From Atrina japonica (Eukaryota; Mollusca; Bivalvia; Pterioida; Pinnidae): a stretch of DNA of 64,000 nucleotides. The notes beneath the pieces were generated by a model, which saw only the letters and a program-made list of their open reading frames with translations, was not told where the DNA came from and ran no database searches. Positions 11,042 through 25,400 of the stretch are shown here, in pieces (position 1 is the stretch's first letter; every line of letters begins with the position of its first letter). Where the stretch lies: contig BROG01000548.1 in NCBI GenBank assembly GCA_030159075.1, forward strand, positions 364,001 through 428,000, written 5' to 3'. Position numbers and translations under genes: made by a program.

Positions 11042-14000
11042 CTAAAAGATACAAAATTTAATGGTCAAAAAGAATCTGCGTAATTACAACACACAGCAAT
11101 TTACAAAAGTAACAAGTATTCTGAGAGTATGGATAAATCAATATATATCCCCTAACTGTGACATCACCTTGAGAATATTAAAAAGTCAATATTGTCCCCT
11201 ACCTGTGAAATCACTTTGAGAGTATTAAAAAGTCAATATTATCCCCTACCTGTGAAATCACTTTGAGAGTATTAAAAAGTCAATATTATCCCCTACCTGT
11301 GAAATCACTTTGAGAGTATTAAAAAGTCAATATTGTCCCCTACCTGTGAAATTACTTTGAAAATATTAAAAAGTCAATATTATCCCCTACCTGTGAAATC
11401 ACTTTGAGAGTATTAAAAAGTCAATATTATCCCCTACCTGTGAAATCACTTTGAGAGTATTAAAAAGTCAATATTGTCCCCTACCTGTGAAATCACTTTG
11501 AGAGTATTGATGAATCAAAACATGTCCTCTACTGTGAAATCATTCTGTGGGTATTGATGAATCAATGCATCTGTCCCCTACCTGTGGAATTCTGAGAGTA
11601 TTGATAAATCGATACATGTCCCCCCTCTATGAAACCACTCTTAGAGTATTGCTGAATCAATATATATACCCTACCTGTGAAATTCTGAGTGTACTGATAA
11701 ATGAATACATGTCCCCTACTTGTGAAATTCTGAGAGTATTGATAAATCAATACATATCCCCTACTGTGAAATTCTGAGTTTACTGATAAATCAATACATT
11801 TCCCGTACCTATGAAACCACTCTGAGAGTACTGATGAATCAATACATGTTCACTACCTGTGAACCTCTCTAAAGTATTGATGAATCCATACATGTCACCT
11901 TCATATGAAACCACCATAAGATTACTGGTGATTCAATACATGTAACTTTTTTGTGTAGTATTCTGAGAATATTGACAGGTCTGTTAGTCAATACATTTCC
12001 CCTACCTTTCAAACTCTTTGACAAGGTCAATATATCAATACATGTCACCTTCATATGAAACCACTTTTAGAGTATTGATGAATCAATTTCCTACCTGCGA
12101 AACCATAATTAAATGAATGGTGATCACAAAATTTTAATCAATGCCTAAACAAGATGAACCAATGGATAGAAAAAAAATCAGGAAACTTTACCTCAGATTT
12201 TTTGTCTCTGCTGATATTTCTGGACAAGACACACCAGCCTTGTGGATGAATCTTTAAAAAAAAAAGAGAGAGAGAAATAATTATGATATAACTACAACAT
12301 TATGGTTCACATCTCTACAAGTCATCATTTTGAACCAAGACATTGCCAAAAAATTGAGTGTGATTTGTTGTTTTACGAATGCAGGGAAAAAAATTCAACA
12401 GGATTCTATCCCATCCCACAGGTTAATTATGACATTAAAATTTCTGAACATTATCAGTATTGATGTTCACCAGGGAAAACTATCCAAAATAAATGATTTG
12501 AATATGTTTATGAAGGATGACTGGTCAGGCGTTAAGTTGAAGTGGTCCAGTCTGGAGGATATTTTCATGATCAACATGATACAGCGTAAGGCTTCTGACA
12601 TACAGGTGATTCCTGATACCTCAAAGTCCACAGGACCACCGAAGTTTGAGGTTTCGAGAGTTCCGGAAATCAACATTCTGACCAATGTCAGTTTTTAATA
12701 CTGTACAAAATAATGGAGTTTGTTTTCGTAATTAGCATGAATTTTGTCATAAACAATCCTCATACCTAGTTTTCAAACATAAACAACGTGTAAATACATT
12801 ATCTTTATTATGTATCCGATTCGGATATAAACGGTCGTCGATATGTAAGGTATATAATGTTACTGTAGCCTACTGTACAGCTTGATCTAAAAGTTAAAAA
12901 TATCACTTGGCTGTGACACTCTTCACTGTATTGTTCTGTGAAATCGTAGTCTATGACACGTCTTTATACAGTTATTACGTTTTCATTGATCTTAATTAAT
13001 TAACAACCCTGTCAATCACTACTCGATTAGGCCAGGGCCTACTTGTCACCTGGTTATCAAAACACTTTTTGTTTATCTTCCAGATAAGGATACCGGTGTT
13101 GTTTTGGCTTACGGTATTGGCTTTTATGAATTCACCAATAACTACTCGAACATCGAAGTTTCAAAAGTCAAATTTAAAGGAATATACAAATCGGACTTCG
13201 AATTGACTTCAAAGTTTCAAAAACTTTGAGGTTTCGACGTTTGAGAAATTGAGTGTTAATTCACTTAAGTTATGAAGGAAAAAAATTGGGACCTGCATAA
13301 AAGTTCAAGGTTTCGAGAACATTCAAGCCATCGAGAGTTACCTGTAGCTTTGTAATTTTTCTACAATGTGTACAGACATTGTCATTAAGTCCCGTTTCTA
13401 TAAAAATAACATTGATTTACCAATATTAAATTCCTATAGGCAAAAAGTGAAGAAAAAAATAAGAAGAACAGATTGAATACAAAAGTCTACAGAGAAATGG
13501 GACTAAAATGCATTAATGAAGTGAATTATATGAGCTACTTTGATACAATGTATTATAGGAGGAAGGTAATATACAGTGTCACATACTTAGGAGACCACCT
13601 CACATTCCGTTCCACAAATTTTCAGTCTCTAGACACATATCTAATAAAGAAAGAACCTCACTTACAGGACTACCTTGCTTATCAGATCACTTTGAGTCAG
13701 TCAGTTAGGTGGTCTCTCTTAAAAGCTAGGTTCTACTGGATACCAATATGAGAGTAAGGTAAGTCAATACCATCTCAGGGCTCTACATTAAGGATTTTTT
13801 TCACTTGTCCAATCGGACAAGTAATACACAAAAGTAACTTGTCAGAATCCCAAATCTACTCGTCCATAATTTACAAAGAAAAAATTCATAGGCGAGATAG
13901 GATAAAAATATATATTTTTAATAAAAAACAAGTAAAAAAAAATGGGAATATAAGATCGGTGTTACCAAAAACTAAACAAGACACAAAAGATATGTGTATT

Positions 14001-17000
14001 CACATACTGTACGATAATGTCCACTAGAACAATTACACTGCTAGTGTTAAAATAAACAAAACCTTGAAAGCTTGATCTTGAGCAGTTGACTGACTGCAGA
14101 ATGTTTTTAAAATGCTCTCAGTTTAAACTTGTCCCTTATTATTTCTTTTGTTTGTTTGCAACTCAGTTTTCAGTATCATTTTTTTATGATAAACTGTCAA
14201 ACCCATATTTACGCTAACAGAGCAAATCTGTAATCAAGTCAGTGTCACTGCAGTCATAAAAGCTATATATTTCTCATAGGTGACAAGCGTTTTACATCCG
14301 CACCTACTTTATTATGATTTCATCGGAAGTCAACATCTATCTATATTTATGCATAGGAAGATAAAACTACAACAACATTTATCTGAGTACTTCAATCTTC
14401 ACTTTGAATTAGACATTAAGTAAGGTAGATACACATCAATTTGGCTGAGATTTGAAATCACAAATTATAAATATTGTTGATTGTTTTAACTTGTCCTCTC
14501 GGACAAGTGCTTAAGAAGATTTACTTGTCCGAGTCTTTTTTCACCTGGAATCGGACAAACATTAATGTCTAGCCCTGCATATATTCTTCCTGTGCAACAT
14601 AGCAAGATGAAATTTCAAAACAAAAAATAATTCTGATAGTGCAATGAAGATACAAGAAGAATTTTATTTGTGACATGTCTTTGTTTTAATAAAACGAGAA
14701 CCAAAATCATTAAACTCGGTGTATACATATTCTGGACGTTATTGTAATTTTTGACATTTTCATGAAAAAAATGAAAATCATTTAAGAAAATTTGAGGTAT
14801 TAATGGAGTTATTATGGGGATTCCATTGGAATTGTTAAATTTACCTTGGTAAACGAATGATACAAAGGGTGTGCTCGATTCAGTGCGAGAGTACTGTTAT
14901 GGCTCAGTCTCAGAACATGTTACAATCGAATGTAGCAGGGCAGGAAGTAGTTATTTCAAAATTGTAGATAAAAGGACTATATATGATAGAGATGCCTATA
15001 TAGCCACCAATGAAATGAAAATTAAGTCTTTCTTGTAAAGTACATGGTTGTACACATTATGAAGTTTAAGATTAGCACTTTACATACACACTGAAAACAA
15101 AAGTTTACTTGTCAAGAAAGTGTCTTAAAATCGACATTAAATATGTATATTTTCAATATTTTATCTATTCCATTGTATTTTTGAGCCTTTGGGGGTAAAA
15201 TGAAGTATGAGCACAGCCTTGGACAAGATATTCCACACTCTGTTGTATATGTTCATTAACTATTTTGTGTACAAAAGAAAATTTTGTCCAAAGCTGCGTT
15301 CAGTATAAACAAACTTTTCATATGAACAACACGTCCATGGATTACGTTGTTGCTAAGGAGATTCTACTTCCGGTTGTTTTGACGGTCTACAGGCGACGTT
15401 CATTTATTTTCATCGAGGACCATACATAACAGAAACAAACTATACTTGACAAACCAGGAAACCCCACTGCTGTTGCATAGGCTATAAATAACTACAGTGG
15501 GTAGTTTCTCCTCTTTTTATCGCTGGTTCCATATTACTACTGCAATCACTTCTTAATACCAACTGGAAAATACTGAGTACTGTAAGCAAAGCGCTAGGCT
15601 ACAATGCTCAGTTTTTCTTTCATTGTTCGAATTCTCTGTCGATAGATCTGCTTGACAACTTTTCACTTAAGATAAGTAGAATCTATGGTAAACTTACTTT
15701 CTTGAGAGATCGAATAGGCCTAACTGAATACGCATTGCCAACTGGTAACCCGTATACTACCGTTGACCCTTGGATCAGTGTTTTTTATCCATCGTAGATC
15801 TATAATATGATGAATTGACTACTACATGTAGGTCCGTTTACAGTTAGCCTGACCTGGTTGCTTGGCCCTTATGCATTTCTTTATCCAAGCGCCGAACACA
15901 GGCCTACTGCACAGAATCTATTTTTAGGATGTTAACTCTGAACTTATGAGCATCACCGACACTTTTATCAAGTGTATACGTTGAATTTATAAATCTATAG
16001 TACATTTTTTAGTTTTCCAAAGTAAGCCCTATGAGTACAAAATTTAAGGATTTACAACTAGCGACTGCATTCTCTTATTGGGTCTTAAATCGGACCAATT
16101 TTGCATATATGTTATTTTGGCGTAATGGTTAGCACATCAGATTGTGAACTCAAGGGTCCGGGGTTCGAATCTGCCGATGGTACTCTTTTTTTCTTTTTAC
16201 ACTATATTTTTAAAGGAATACATTTTATATATACATATATTTTTCACCAGATAAAATTTTCTAAAAATAATTTTTCACCAGACTTAACACAAAAGTTCAT
16301 TAAGTCACTGGAGTTCCATTGACTTAACATGACCTTGGAATGACCTTCGGGGTCAAGAGAGCAAGTCAAACTACTTAGATTTCAACTTTAGATGATATGT
16401 AGATCCTGTTATGAAAATATGACCATCCACCATTTGGGGGACGTTTTGGACCCTTATCATATATAGTCCTTTACATAATTCACGTAAGTTTATGGCTAAA
16501 TTGCTTGCCCAAGACAGTGTTTCAGACCATTTGATTGGTGTTCCACTTGTCTGGATTGTCCTGGACAATGACACGAACATGCTCAGTAGAGCATCACCAA
16601 GTGAATATGAATACGCATTAAGAGAGTTTATTTATAAACATTACTACACGAAATGTGGCTTTAATGGAAAAAGGTATTTTTATGTAATTGCTTTACCAGT
16701 ATTTCAGATTTATGTGCCAATTTAAGTTTCATATGTTTCAGGTAGGTTAATTTTAAAAGACACAGATCCATATAATCAAATTACAGAAAAGGTAAATGTT
16801 GAGCCCTCAATATGGAAAATAAGACCACCTGTAGTGATGCTATGTCACTGGCATTGTCCCCAGACGGCCAATCTTTTATCAGCTCAACTCTGTTTCTCTT
16901 ATGTTTACTCGTCAATGAGGTTGCGGTCCATGAGGAAGGGGATCCATAAGGTGGAAATCCTTTGAGGTCTTCTGCCAAGGTCAAGAGATCAAGGTCGTGT

Positions 17001-19433
17001 ATAACGATAATGTACCCATTCTGTGTAGATATGACAAGCTTTGAGGCATCTGGAGAAAGTTTAGACCTCATCAATAGCTTATAGGTAAAAACTTTATTTC
17101 CTTTGGTCTCTGTTTCTGAGTAACTGTGGATGAAAATTAAGTAGATAAACATGGTACAATATATAAAATTCAGGCGTTTTTCAATACTCTCCATAGGGCC
17201 GAAATTCAATGCAAAATACAAGTTTTTTCCCCAATTTGATGTAAAAAAAATTCCCCATAATTTGGTTTATCAACCGTAACTGTACTGAAAAATGAATTAA
17301 TCTAAGGTGAAAGGCATTTAAAAAGAGATTCCACTACATGCTGATTAATATTTGTGCCAAGTTTCTTCCCGAAATTTGACATGATAAAAATTCCAAGTTG
17401 TTTCACAAATGGCATTATACCAAAATTGACCTGCAAAAGTGCAAATACATTACAAATCAAACTGGAAAATTGGAATAGTATAGTACATTGTAGTAAAATC
17501 CATATAACTTGGTTGGGTGGAGACTCATGAACTAGTTCTTGGCCTGTAAAATGCATATAACTTAGTTGGGTGGAGACTCATAGGCTAGTTTCTGGCCTGT
17601 AAAATCCATATAACTTGGTTGGGTGGAGACTCATAGGCTAGTTTTTGGCCTGTAAAATCCATATAACTTGGTTGGGTGGAGACTCATGGACTAGTTCTTG
17701 GCCTGTAAAATCCATATAACTTGGTTGGGTGGAGACTCATGGACTAGTTCTTGGCCTGTAAAATCCATATAACTTGGTTGGGTGGAGACTCATGGTCTAG
17801 TTCTTGGCCTGTAAAATGCATATAACTTGGTTGGGTGGAGACTCATAGGCTAGTTTCTGGCCTGTAAAATCCATATAACTTGGTTGGGTGGAGACTCATA
17901 GGCTAGTTTTTGGCCTGTAAAATTCATATAACTTGGTTGGGTGGAGACTCATGGACTAGTTCTTGGCCTGTAAAATCCATATAACTTGGTTGGGTGGAGA
18001 CTCATGGACTAGTTCTTGGCCTGTAAAATCCATATAACTTGGTTGGGTGGAGACTCATGAACTAGTTCTTGGCCTGTAAAATTCAAATAACTTGGTTGGG
18101 TGGAGACTCATGAACTAGTTCTTGGTCTGTATAAGTTTAAATTATAGGTAATAAAGCATAACGGCATTAAAATTACACTGGCAAGCGTATAATCACACAT
18201 CACAGCATCATATGCATATTTTCTGAAATCTGGGTCCAAAGTCACCAAGTTTACTTTGGGTTTTTACTTTTAATTTTCATCTGTTCCACTTAAAAGTTTG
18301 AGAAATGATCAGATCTTTTCCAGATTTATCAGTAAGAATTTGTAACCTGAACTTACCTGTTAATATCCCAGGTAAAAATATTGCCATCGAACCCTGAGGT
18401 AACGAGAAGTCCATTATTGTTATCATATTCTATATTTTTTACCCAATTAGTATGACCATGCAGATCACGAAGTTTGTTCTTCATAAAACGTACATCCCAC
18501 AGTGCAACAGTTGTGTCATCTGAGCATGTAGCAAAAAGCCTTGAATCCAGGAATCTGAAAGTGATCATTTTCAGATAAATAAGGAAAATCTTTTTCTCCA
18601 GCTTATTTGTATTTTTTTTTGTTTATCTTGCTTATTTGTATTTTCTTTTTGTTTATCTAATATTTACATTTAAAACTACATTGTACACGTATGTGAAAGA
18701 CACTTCAAATTACAGTGCAATTCTCCTCTTCTTGACCTTGAAATCAATACCATATACATGTATATATACATGTATGTTACATTAACTTTGGTGTGCTAAC
18801 AGTACAATTCTCCTCCTTGAAATGAAATCAATATACATACATGTATATATACATGTATGTTACATTAACTTTGGTGTGCTAACAGTACAATTCTCCTCTT
18901 CTTGACCTTGAAATCAATACCATATACATGTATATATACATGTATGTTACATTAACTTTGGTGTGCTAACAGTACAATTCTCCTCTTCTTGACCTTGAAA
19001 TCAATACCATATACATATATATATATACATGTATGTGCTTTGGTGTGCTAACAGTACAATTCTCCTCTTCTTGACCTTGAAATCAATACCATATACATAT
19101 ATATATATATACATGTATGTTACATTAACTTTGGTGTGCTAACAGTACAATTCTCCTCTTCTTGACCTTGAAATGACCATATACATGTATATATACATGT
19201 ATGTTACATTAACTTTGGTGTGCTAACAGTACAATTCTCCTCTTCTTGACCTTGAAATCAATACCATATACATATATATATATACATGTATGTTACATTA
19301 ACTTTGGTGTGCTAACAGTACAATTCTCCTCTTCTTGACCTTGAAATCAATACCATATACATATATATATATACATGTATGTTACATTAACTTTGGTGTG
19401 CTATCTCCTCTTCTTGACCTTGAAATCAATACC

Positions 19434-19473
<40 letters not shown>

Positions 19474-22400
19474 TACATTAACTTTGGTGTGCTAACTTAC
19501 ATGTACACGTACCTTTCATGGTTCACATTTTATCTATCTTTGATCATAATATGAAATAAGACAATTCCATCGGGAGTCCATCCAGACTTACAACCCCTGT
19601 CCCACAAAATGATGTCACATTTAAATTGTGAAGTCACCTATTTAGAACATTAGCACTTCCAGCAAAACTTTGACTGTAAAATAGTCTCTAAAATGTTTGA
19701 TTTGAATATGTTTTTGTGAAGACTGACAAGTGAAGCTTCAATTTGAAGTGGTTCAGTCTGGAGAATTTATTTTAGGCTCTACAATGTAAAGCTTCTGACA
19801 CAGGTCTGTCACTTTTATATGTTGTGTACACATGTCATGACTTATCTATAAGTATGCTTTGATACAGCTGAACCTGTCCGGAGAGACCACCCAATCAACA
19901 GCCACTGAAATGTGGTCTCAAGACAGGTGGTCTCTAAAAAGAGGTTTTATTTCAAGGATTGCCTAACCAAGTGGTTTTCAATATGTGGTTTTAGAAGACA
20001 AGAGGTATTTCAAAACAGAGGTCATTCAAGACAGGTTCCATTGTACATTTCTTTCAATAAAAGCCGACAGATTCTGCATGTTCACTTATATCATAGATGT
20101 CTCTTGTTGGCTCTGGTTTTGGCATAAATGGTCCTTGCTATCGTAGGAAAACCTCAAACCAAAGTATCCAGAGAAAAACCAAGTGTCCAACTTGGCAACT
20201 GCCATACAATGATACATGTACCATCTCACATACTCCCCTGTCCAATAAAAGGATTGAACCTGAGTAACATTGGTGATAAGTGAGTGTGTTAACCACTGGG
20301 CTATCTGGACAACCCAAAAGATTTATGGTAAAGTCACAAGAGGTTAGGTTTTGATTCCTGATATACGGTCATAACGACACATGAGACAATACAAATGAAA
20401 ATGACTGTTCTTCACCAAGCATTCGGCATCAGTGGTAGAAACAGGTCTTTCAGATCATTTGACCTAAAGTTAAGATTCTGTACCACAGCAGGTACGAAAT
20501 ACTAAAGAACCCATCATAGCATAATATCATACTACAGATAAAAATTTGTGCCATTCAGCTATAGCTGGTGAAAATTCCTTAGGGGGACAAACATTAACCC
20601 ATTGACACATAAAGACATATTTAGACTGGTCTAATGTTTTTAAGGGTTTGATGAGTTAATAAGACAACAAAGCCTCCCTCACTTACCTTACACAATTCAC
20701 ACAAGACAACAAAGCCTCCCTCACTTACCTTACACAATTCACACAAGACAACAAAGCCTCCCTCACTTACCTTACACAATTCACACAAGACAACAAAGCC
20801 TCCCTCACTTACCTTACACAATTCACACAAGACAACAAAGCCTCCCTCACTTACCTTACACAATTCACACAAGACAACAAAGCCTCCCTCACTTACCTTA
20901 CACAATTCACACAATCTGTATGGGCTTTTCCTCGTTCTCCGATCAATTTTCCATTAAATGGGTCAAACAGTAGAACACTTTGTCCTTCACATGCTGTGGC
21001 CAACAATGACCTACAAACACAATTGTTAAAGGTTTCATTTCACAACACACAAATATCATAAAACTACAATGTATGTACCAGACAAAATACAAAAACTTGT
21101 AACTATTTTGGACTGGTATTATACATGTATGACAGTCTAAAACATTTTCAAATACCAGTAAATGGTGGTAACAAATTTTCAATATCACAGTAGAAAATCT
21201 GGTTACATGTACATACATGTAACATTATATCTGACGAAAGACTTAGTGCTAGAATAAAAAATGAACTAGGTAGTATAGTACTCTCAACAAATATTCCCCA
21301 ATGCATCAAATTGATAAGAAATTACGGAACCGGCATATACCTCCACAAACAAATTAATATACATTATATATCTGTATATGTATACTCATGTGTTTTATTT
21401 ACCCTTTAAATTTTGTATCATTATAAACAATAAAACTTTAAAGCAATATGAGTTGTTGTAGGTGAAAAAATTTTACATGCCCATTTTATGTACATGTAAT
21501 ATTTCATCTCATATAGATTCCAAAAATACAATCTGGAGGTCAGAATAACAAATGCATGTGTAAAATTGCAATAATCTTGCCAAACGTAACCTGAAATATC
21601 AGTTATTGTTTGTCCGCCATTACTTTGAGCATTGCAAATTAACTTTCGGTAAAATTTTACGAAGATTACTAAGTGTCCAATATACACATACTATTTGCAG
21701 TTAATTTACATTCTATTCTTATTACCTTTTGTGTTTATTTTTGTACATTATCATTTCATACGTAAATTAGGCAAAGTTGGTCTTTTTCGTATTTTCAAAA
21801 CATTCGTTTCTGAAATTGTCCACGTGCTGGGTATATCGGGTGATCTAGACCTATTTCAAACTCATCCCATCCCATTCTCAGCTTTATCATTCTTGACACA
21901 TACATGTTTATTATACCTCTAATATATATCTTCACTTCTGATTAGTCAAAACCATATCACGTGATCAAAAAAATTTATTCATGTCACCCTGAAACATTTA
22001 TGTCACCCTCTATGGCGATTTATGTCACCCTCTCGTGCACAGAAATGGACTAGTAGACTATGTGGTAATTAAGTGTAATATCTAGCACATAAAATGTCCA
22101 TTTCATAACGCATAAATTACACGATGCAGACTGGAATGGAGTGAAACAACAGCCGAAATTAATGATTTGACAGCATTGATAAATCGTTGTCAAATATATT
22201 TGCTGGAGTCAACCTTGATGGAGGCTTAAGATTAAAAAACGACACAAAGAACGATAAAACATATTGATAGTGTTGAGTATTGAAGGTGCTGTGTCACATG
22301 TGTTACAACTGTTATGAACTTATGTAGGTCAGTTTGTTAGTTAAGTTTTATTGCCTTTCGATATAATAAAACAATTATTGCCCTTGTTTTTGGATGACAT

Positions 22401-25400
22401 GAATACTTTTCCACACTGGAGATGTTATGTCACCTGAGGGCAGAGCCCACGGGTGACATAACGCCTCTTGGGTGGACAAATATTCATGTCAACCAAAAAC
22501 AAGGGCAATAATTGTATAATAATCATTAACTACCTACTCAATCGGACATGGCGGCATGATTGTAAAATGTGTGGAACGCATACTTTCAGTTATATTGTTT
22601 TGATTTTATCAATATCAGCATTCAGGATAACATTAAAGATCCGAAAAATTTCTTTTAGTGACCTGACATATATTCATCCGATTTTCTTCCGGTATTTAAA
22701 ATAGCATTAAAAACCATATATTTTACATAATACATGCACTTTCCAATAAAAATCATGTTCTGTATTTTAAAAGTAAATATAAAACAAATGAAAATTGACT
22801 GACTTAAACATAGTCCGAGTGCGTAAAGGACCGAAATCCCATGACCGAATTATGAAGTACATGTACATTTGATGGCGAAAGTTTATCTGAAAGATCATGG
22901 TGTATGGAAATATATCTGGATTTTTTTAAGGAAAACTTAAATTCTAATAAAACAAATAACTTTGAAACGAAGATCTTTTACAATGTTTCACATGTTTGAT
23001 AATATATTTGAGCACACACTTTATCATATACTCATCTATATACCAAGAGACAAAAATTGCTTTAACAATAACATATGAAGTCAAGACACGTCCTTAGAAT
23101 TATAGTGAAAAATCTACCCAAATAGATAACATACAGACAATTTAATATGTATCTGTTGATTTTGGTCAAGTTAGGAATTTATGAAACCACCATGGTCAGA
23201 AAAATTGTTTTATTTCATTCACAACTTTTAAATATTTAAACAAGAGTTATCAGAAGAAGCAAAGCTTGCGGAAATGGGTGTAAATTTATTTTCAAAATAG
23301 GTATTTGACCCACAGCTGTCAGGTGTTATGGTCAAAGGACCAGTAAATACCGATATTTTTATTCTTTCAGCTCAGGATAAAAATTTTGAAAAGTTGGTCT
23401 AAGTCCAAGGTCACTAGATCAAAAGTTAAGATAACAAATGAAAGCACTGGTTATAAGAAATATCAATGGCCTATCCCTCATGCTTTCAAAGCTATAGCCA
23501 AGGTTAACATTTTTTTGTAAAGTACAAGTCCAAGGTCAATGTCACTAGGCAGGTCTTTTTCGTCAATTTTAGGAAAATGCAATTGGCAACACAACTTGGA
23601 ATTTTAACATGAATTGGTGTCATATTGGGAAAAATTGTGTGCACACATGGAAATCTAAATGCAATATTTAAATGCATTTTCCCTTACATTGTTATTTATT
23701 TTTTCATTATGGGCATGTGCTCAACATCAAATTGGGAATTTTTTCATCAAATTGGAAAAAAATACATGCATGTTGCATTAAGAATGGGGCCGAATTTCGA
23801 CCCTGTGGATACTAAAGAAAAAGCCCTGCTAGATCAAATGTCAAGGTTCCAAATGAAAGCACTGGTCATAAGAAATGTATGCGCGAATTATCAAAATGAT
23901 ATAGCCAAGGTTAAAGTTTTTTAATAACAGGTCAAAGTTCAAGGTCAAAGTCACTACATGTAGATATAGGTCAAAAGTCAAGGTATTAAATTAAAGCTCT
24001 GGACATAAGAAATCTACATATATATATATATATGTGAAATTCTAAAGCACTGTCCCTTGCAGTAAAAAAAGATACAGGCCAGATTAAAGTTTTGTCTACA
24101 GACACTGACGACAGCAATGAAGATGACAACAACAACACTGGGGGTATGGAATTAGCTCTCCAGACTTTTGTCCTTGCAAGCAAGAAAGGGATTAAATAAA
24201 TGCCTTCCAAGTGACCCATTTCTACAAGCCTATATAGCTAGTCATTGCAGTCAAACAACATATCAATTTTACAATTCAGCTAGCAAATTACCCTGCTAAC
24301 TATGAGTACATGTAGGCATTGAATCCAGAAGGACCTTGGATAAATAACCTATAAAAAAGCAATATAATGCACCTGCATTTTGAACTTTTGAAATGAACTC
24401 TTTCCTGATAAAACCCCACAGAACTTGTTGTGTATCTTTCTGTAATACATCCACAATTGACCCTTGATCTCATATCATGAGACTACTGTACATGTAGTGA
24501 TGAGGTACATGTACTTCAAGAAAGAAGACCAGGGTCACACTTAAATATCAATAAATTTATATCACTTTTTACAGTTAAAATATAAAGGGGCCCAGTATTA
24601 TCCCCAGTGTTGCTACCACTACCAGATACAATGTAGGTGCTAGACCCTTTCCATCCAAATATAGAATTTATTTACTTTGTTTTGTCCAATTTGCAATAAT
24701 CACTTTTTGTACATTGTACCCTGCTTACTTTAGAATGTTATAATGTTATAATTAACACTTAAACATAAATGATAAATAGACAACAAAAGGCCAGATGGGC
24801 CTTGACGGTCACTTGAGCAGAACACATAATTATCTCCCATCAGCACTAACATGACAATAACTGCCCTGTTGAATTTTTTGTAGATCTTTGCATGCTGAAC
24901 ATTTTTGCTTCTTTCACTTTTACTCTAGCTATTATGTGTTTCAAGATAATGTCAAAAAACATGAAAAATACACTTAAAAGAGGAAGTAACTCCCATAAGG
25001 GATGACCTGACAATTTCGGCCCTATTGATGATTTTGTAGATCTTTGCATGCTGAATATTTTTGTTCCTTTCACTTTTACTCCAGCTATTATACTTTTCAA
25101 GATAATGTCAAAATAACATCCAAAAACACGAAATATACACTTAAAAGGGGAAATAACTCCCATAAGTGGTAATCTCACAATTTCAGGCATATTGACATTT
25201 TTATAGATCTTCATTTGCTGATCTGAAAACATGAAAAATCCACTTAAAAGGGGAATAACTCACATATGGGTTGACCCTACAAATTCCATCAAAATAAACT
25301 TTTTTGCAAGTTGCTCTTTTTAAGGTTAATTTTTTTTCTTGCTTTAATAATTTTGGAAATACATGTATTAAATATAAAGAACTGCTGACTTTTTTGTTTT

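Noticed and set aside
12330..12698. 122-codon plus-strand frame in DCAF10 intron 4
   Set aside because: Its 3' half recurs as a diverged non-coding repeat at 19690-19805, and the sequence resembles no known protein.
13776..14577. Target-site duplication proving hAT insertion
   Set aside because: The 8 bases on either side do not match, so class assignment rests on termini only.
16111..16182. Functional tRNA-His gene
   Set aside because: Acceptor-stem positions do not pair and the T stem has mismatches, despite good A and B boxes.
20621..20914. 97-codon minus-strand frame with repeated CELCKVSEGGFVVL units
   Set aside because: It is a shadow of the 42-bp donor repeat in a frame different from DCAF10; the exon-2 frame and phase with exon 3 show that the DNA is exon end plus intron.
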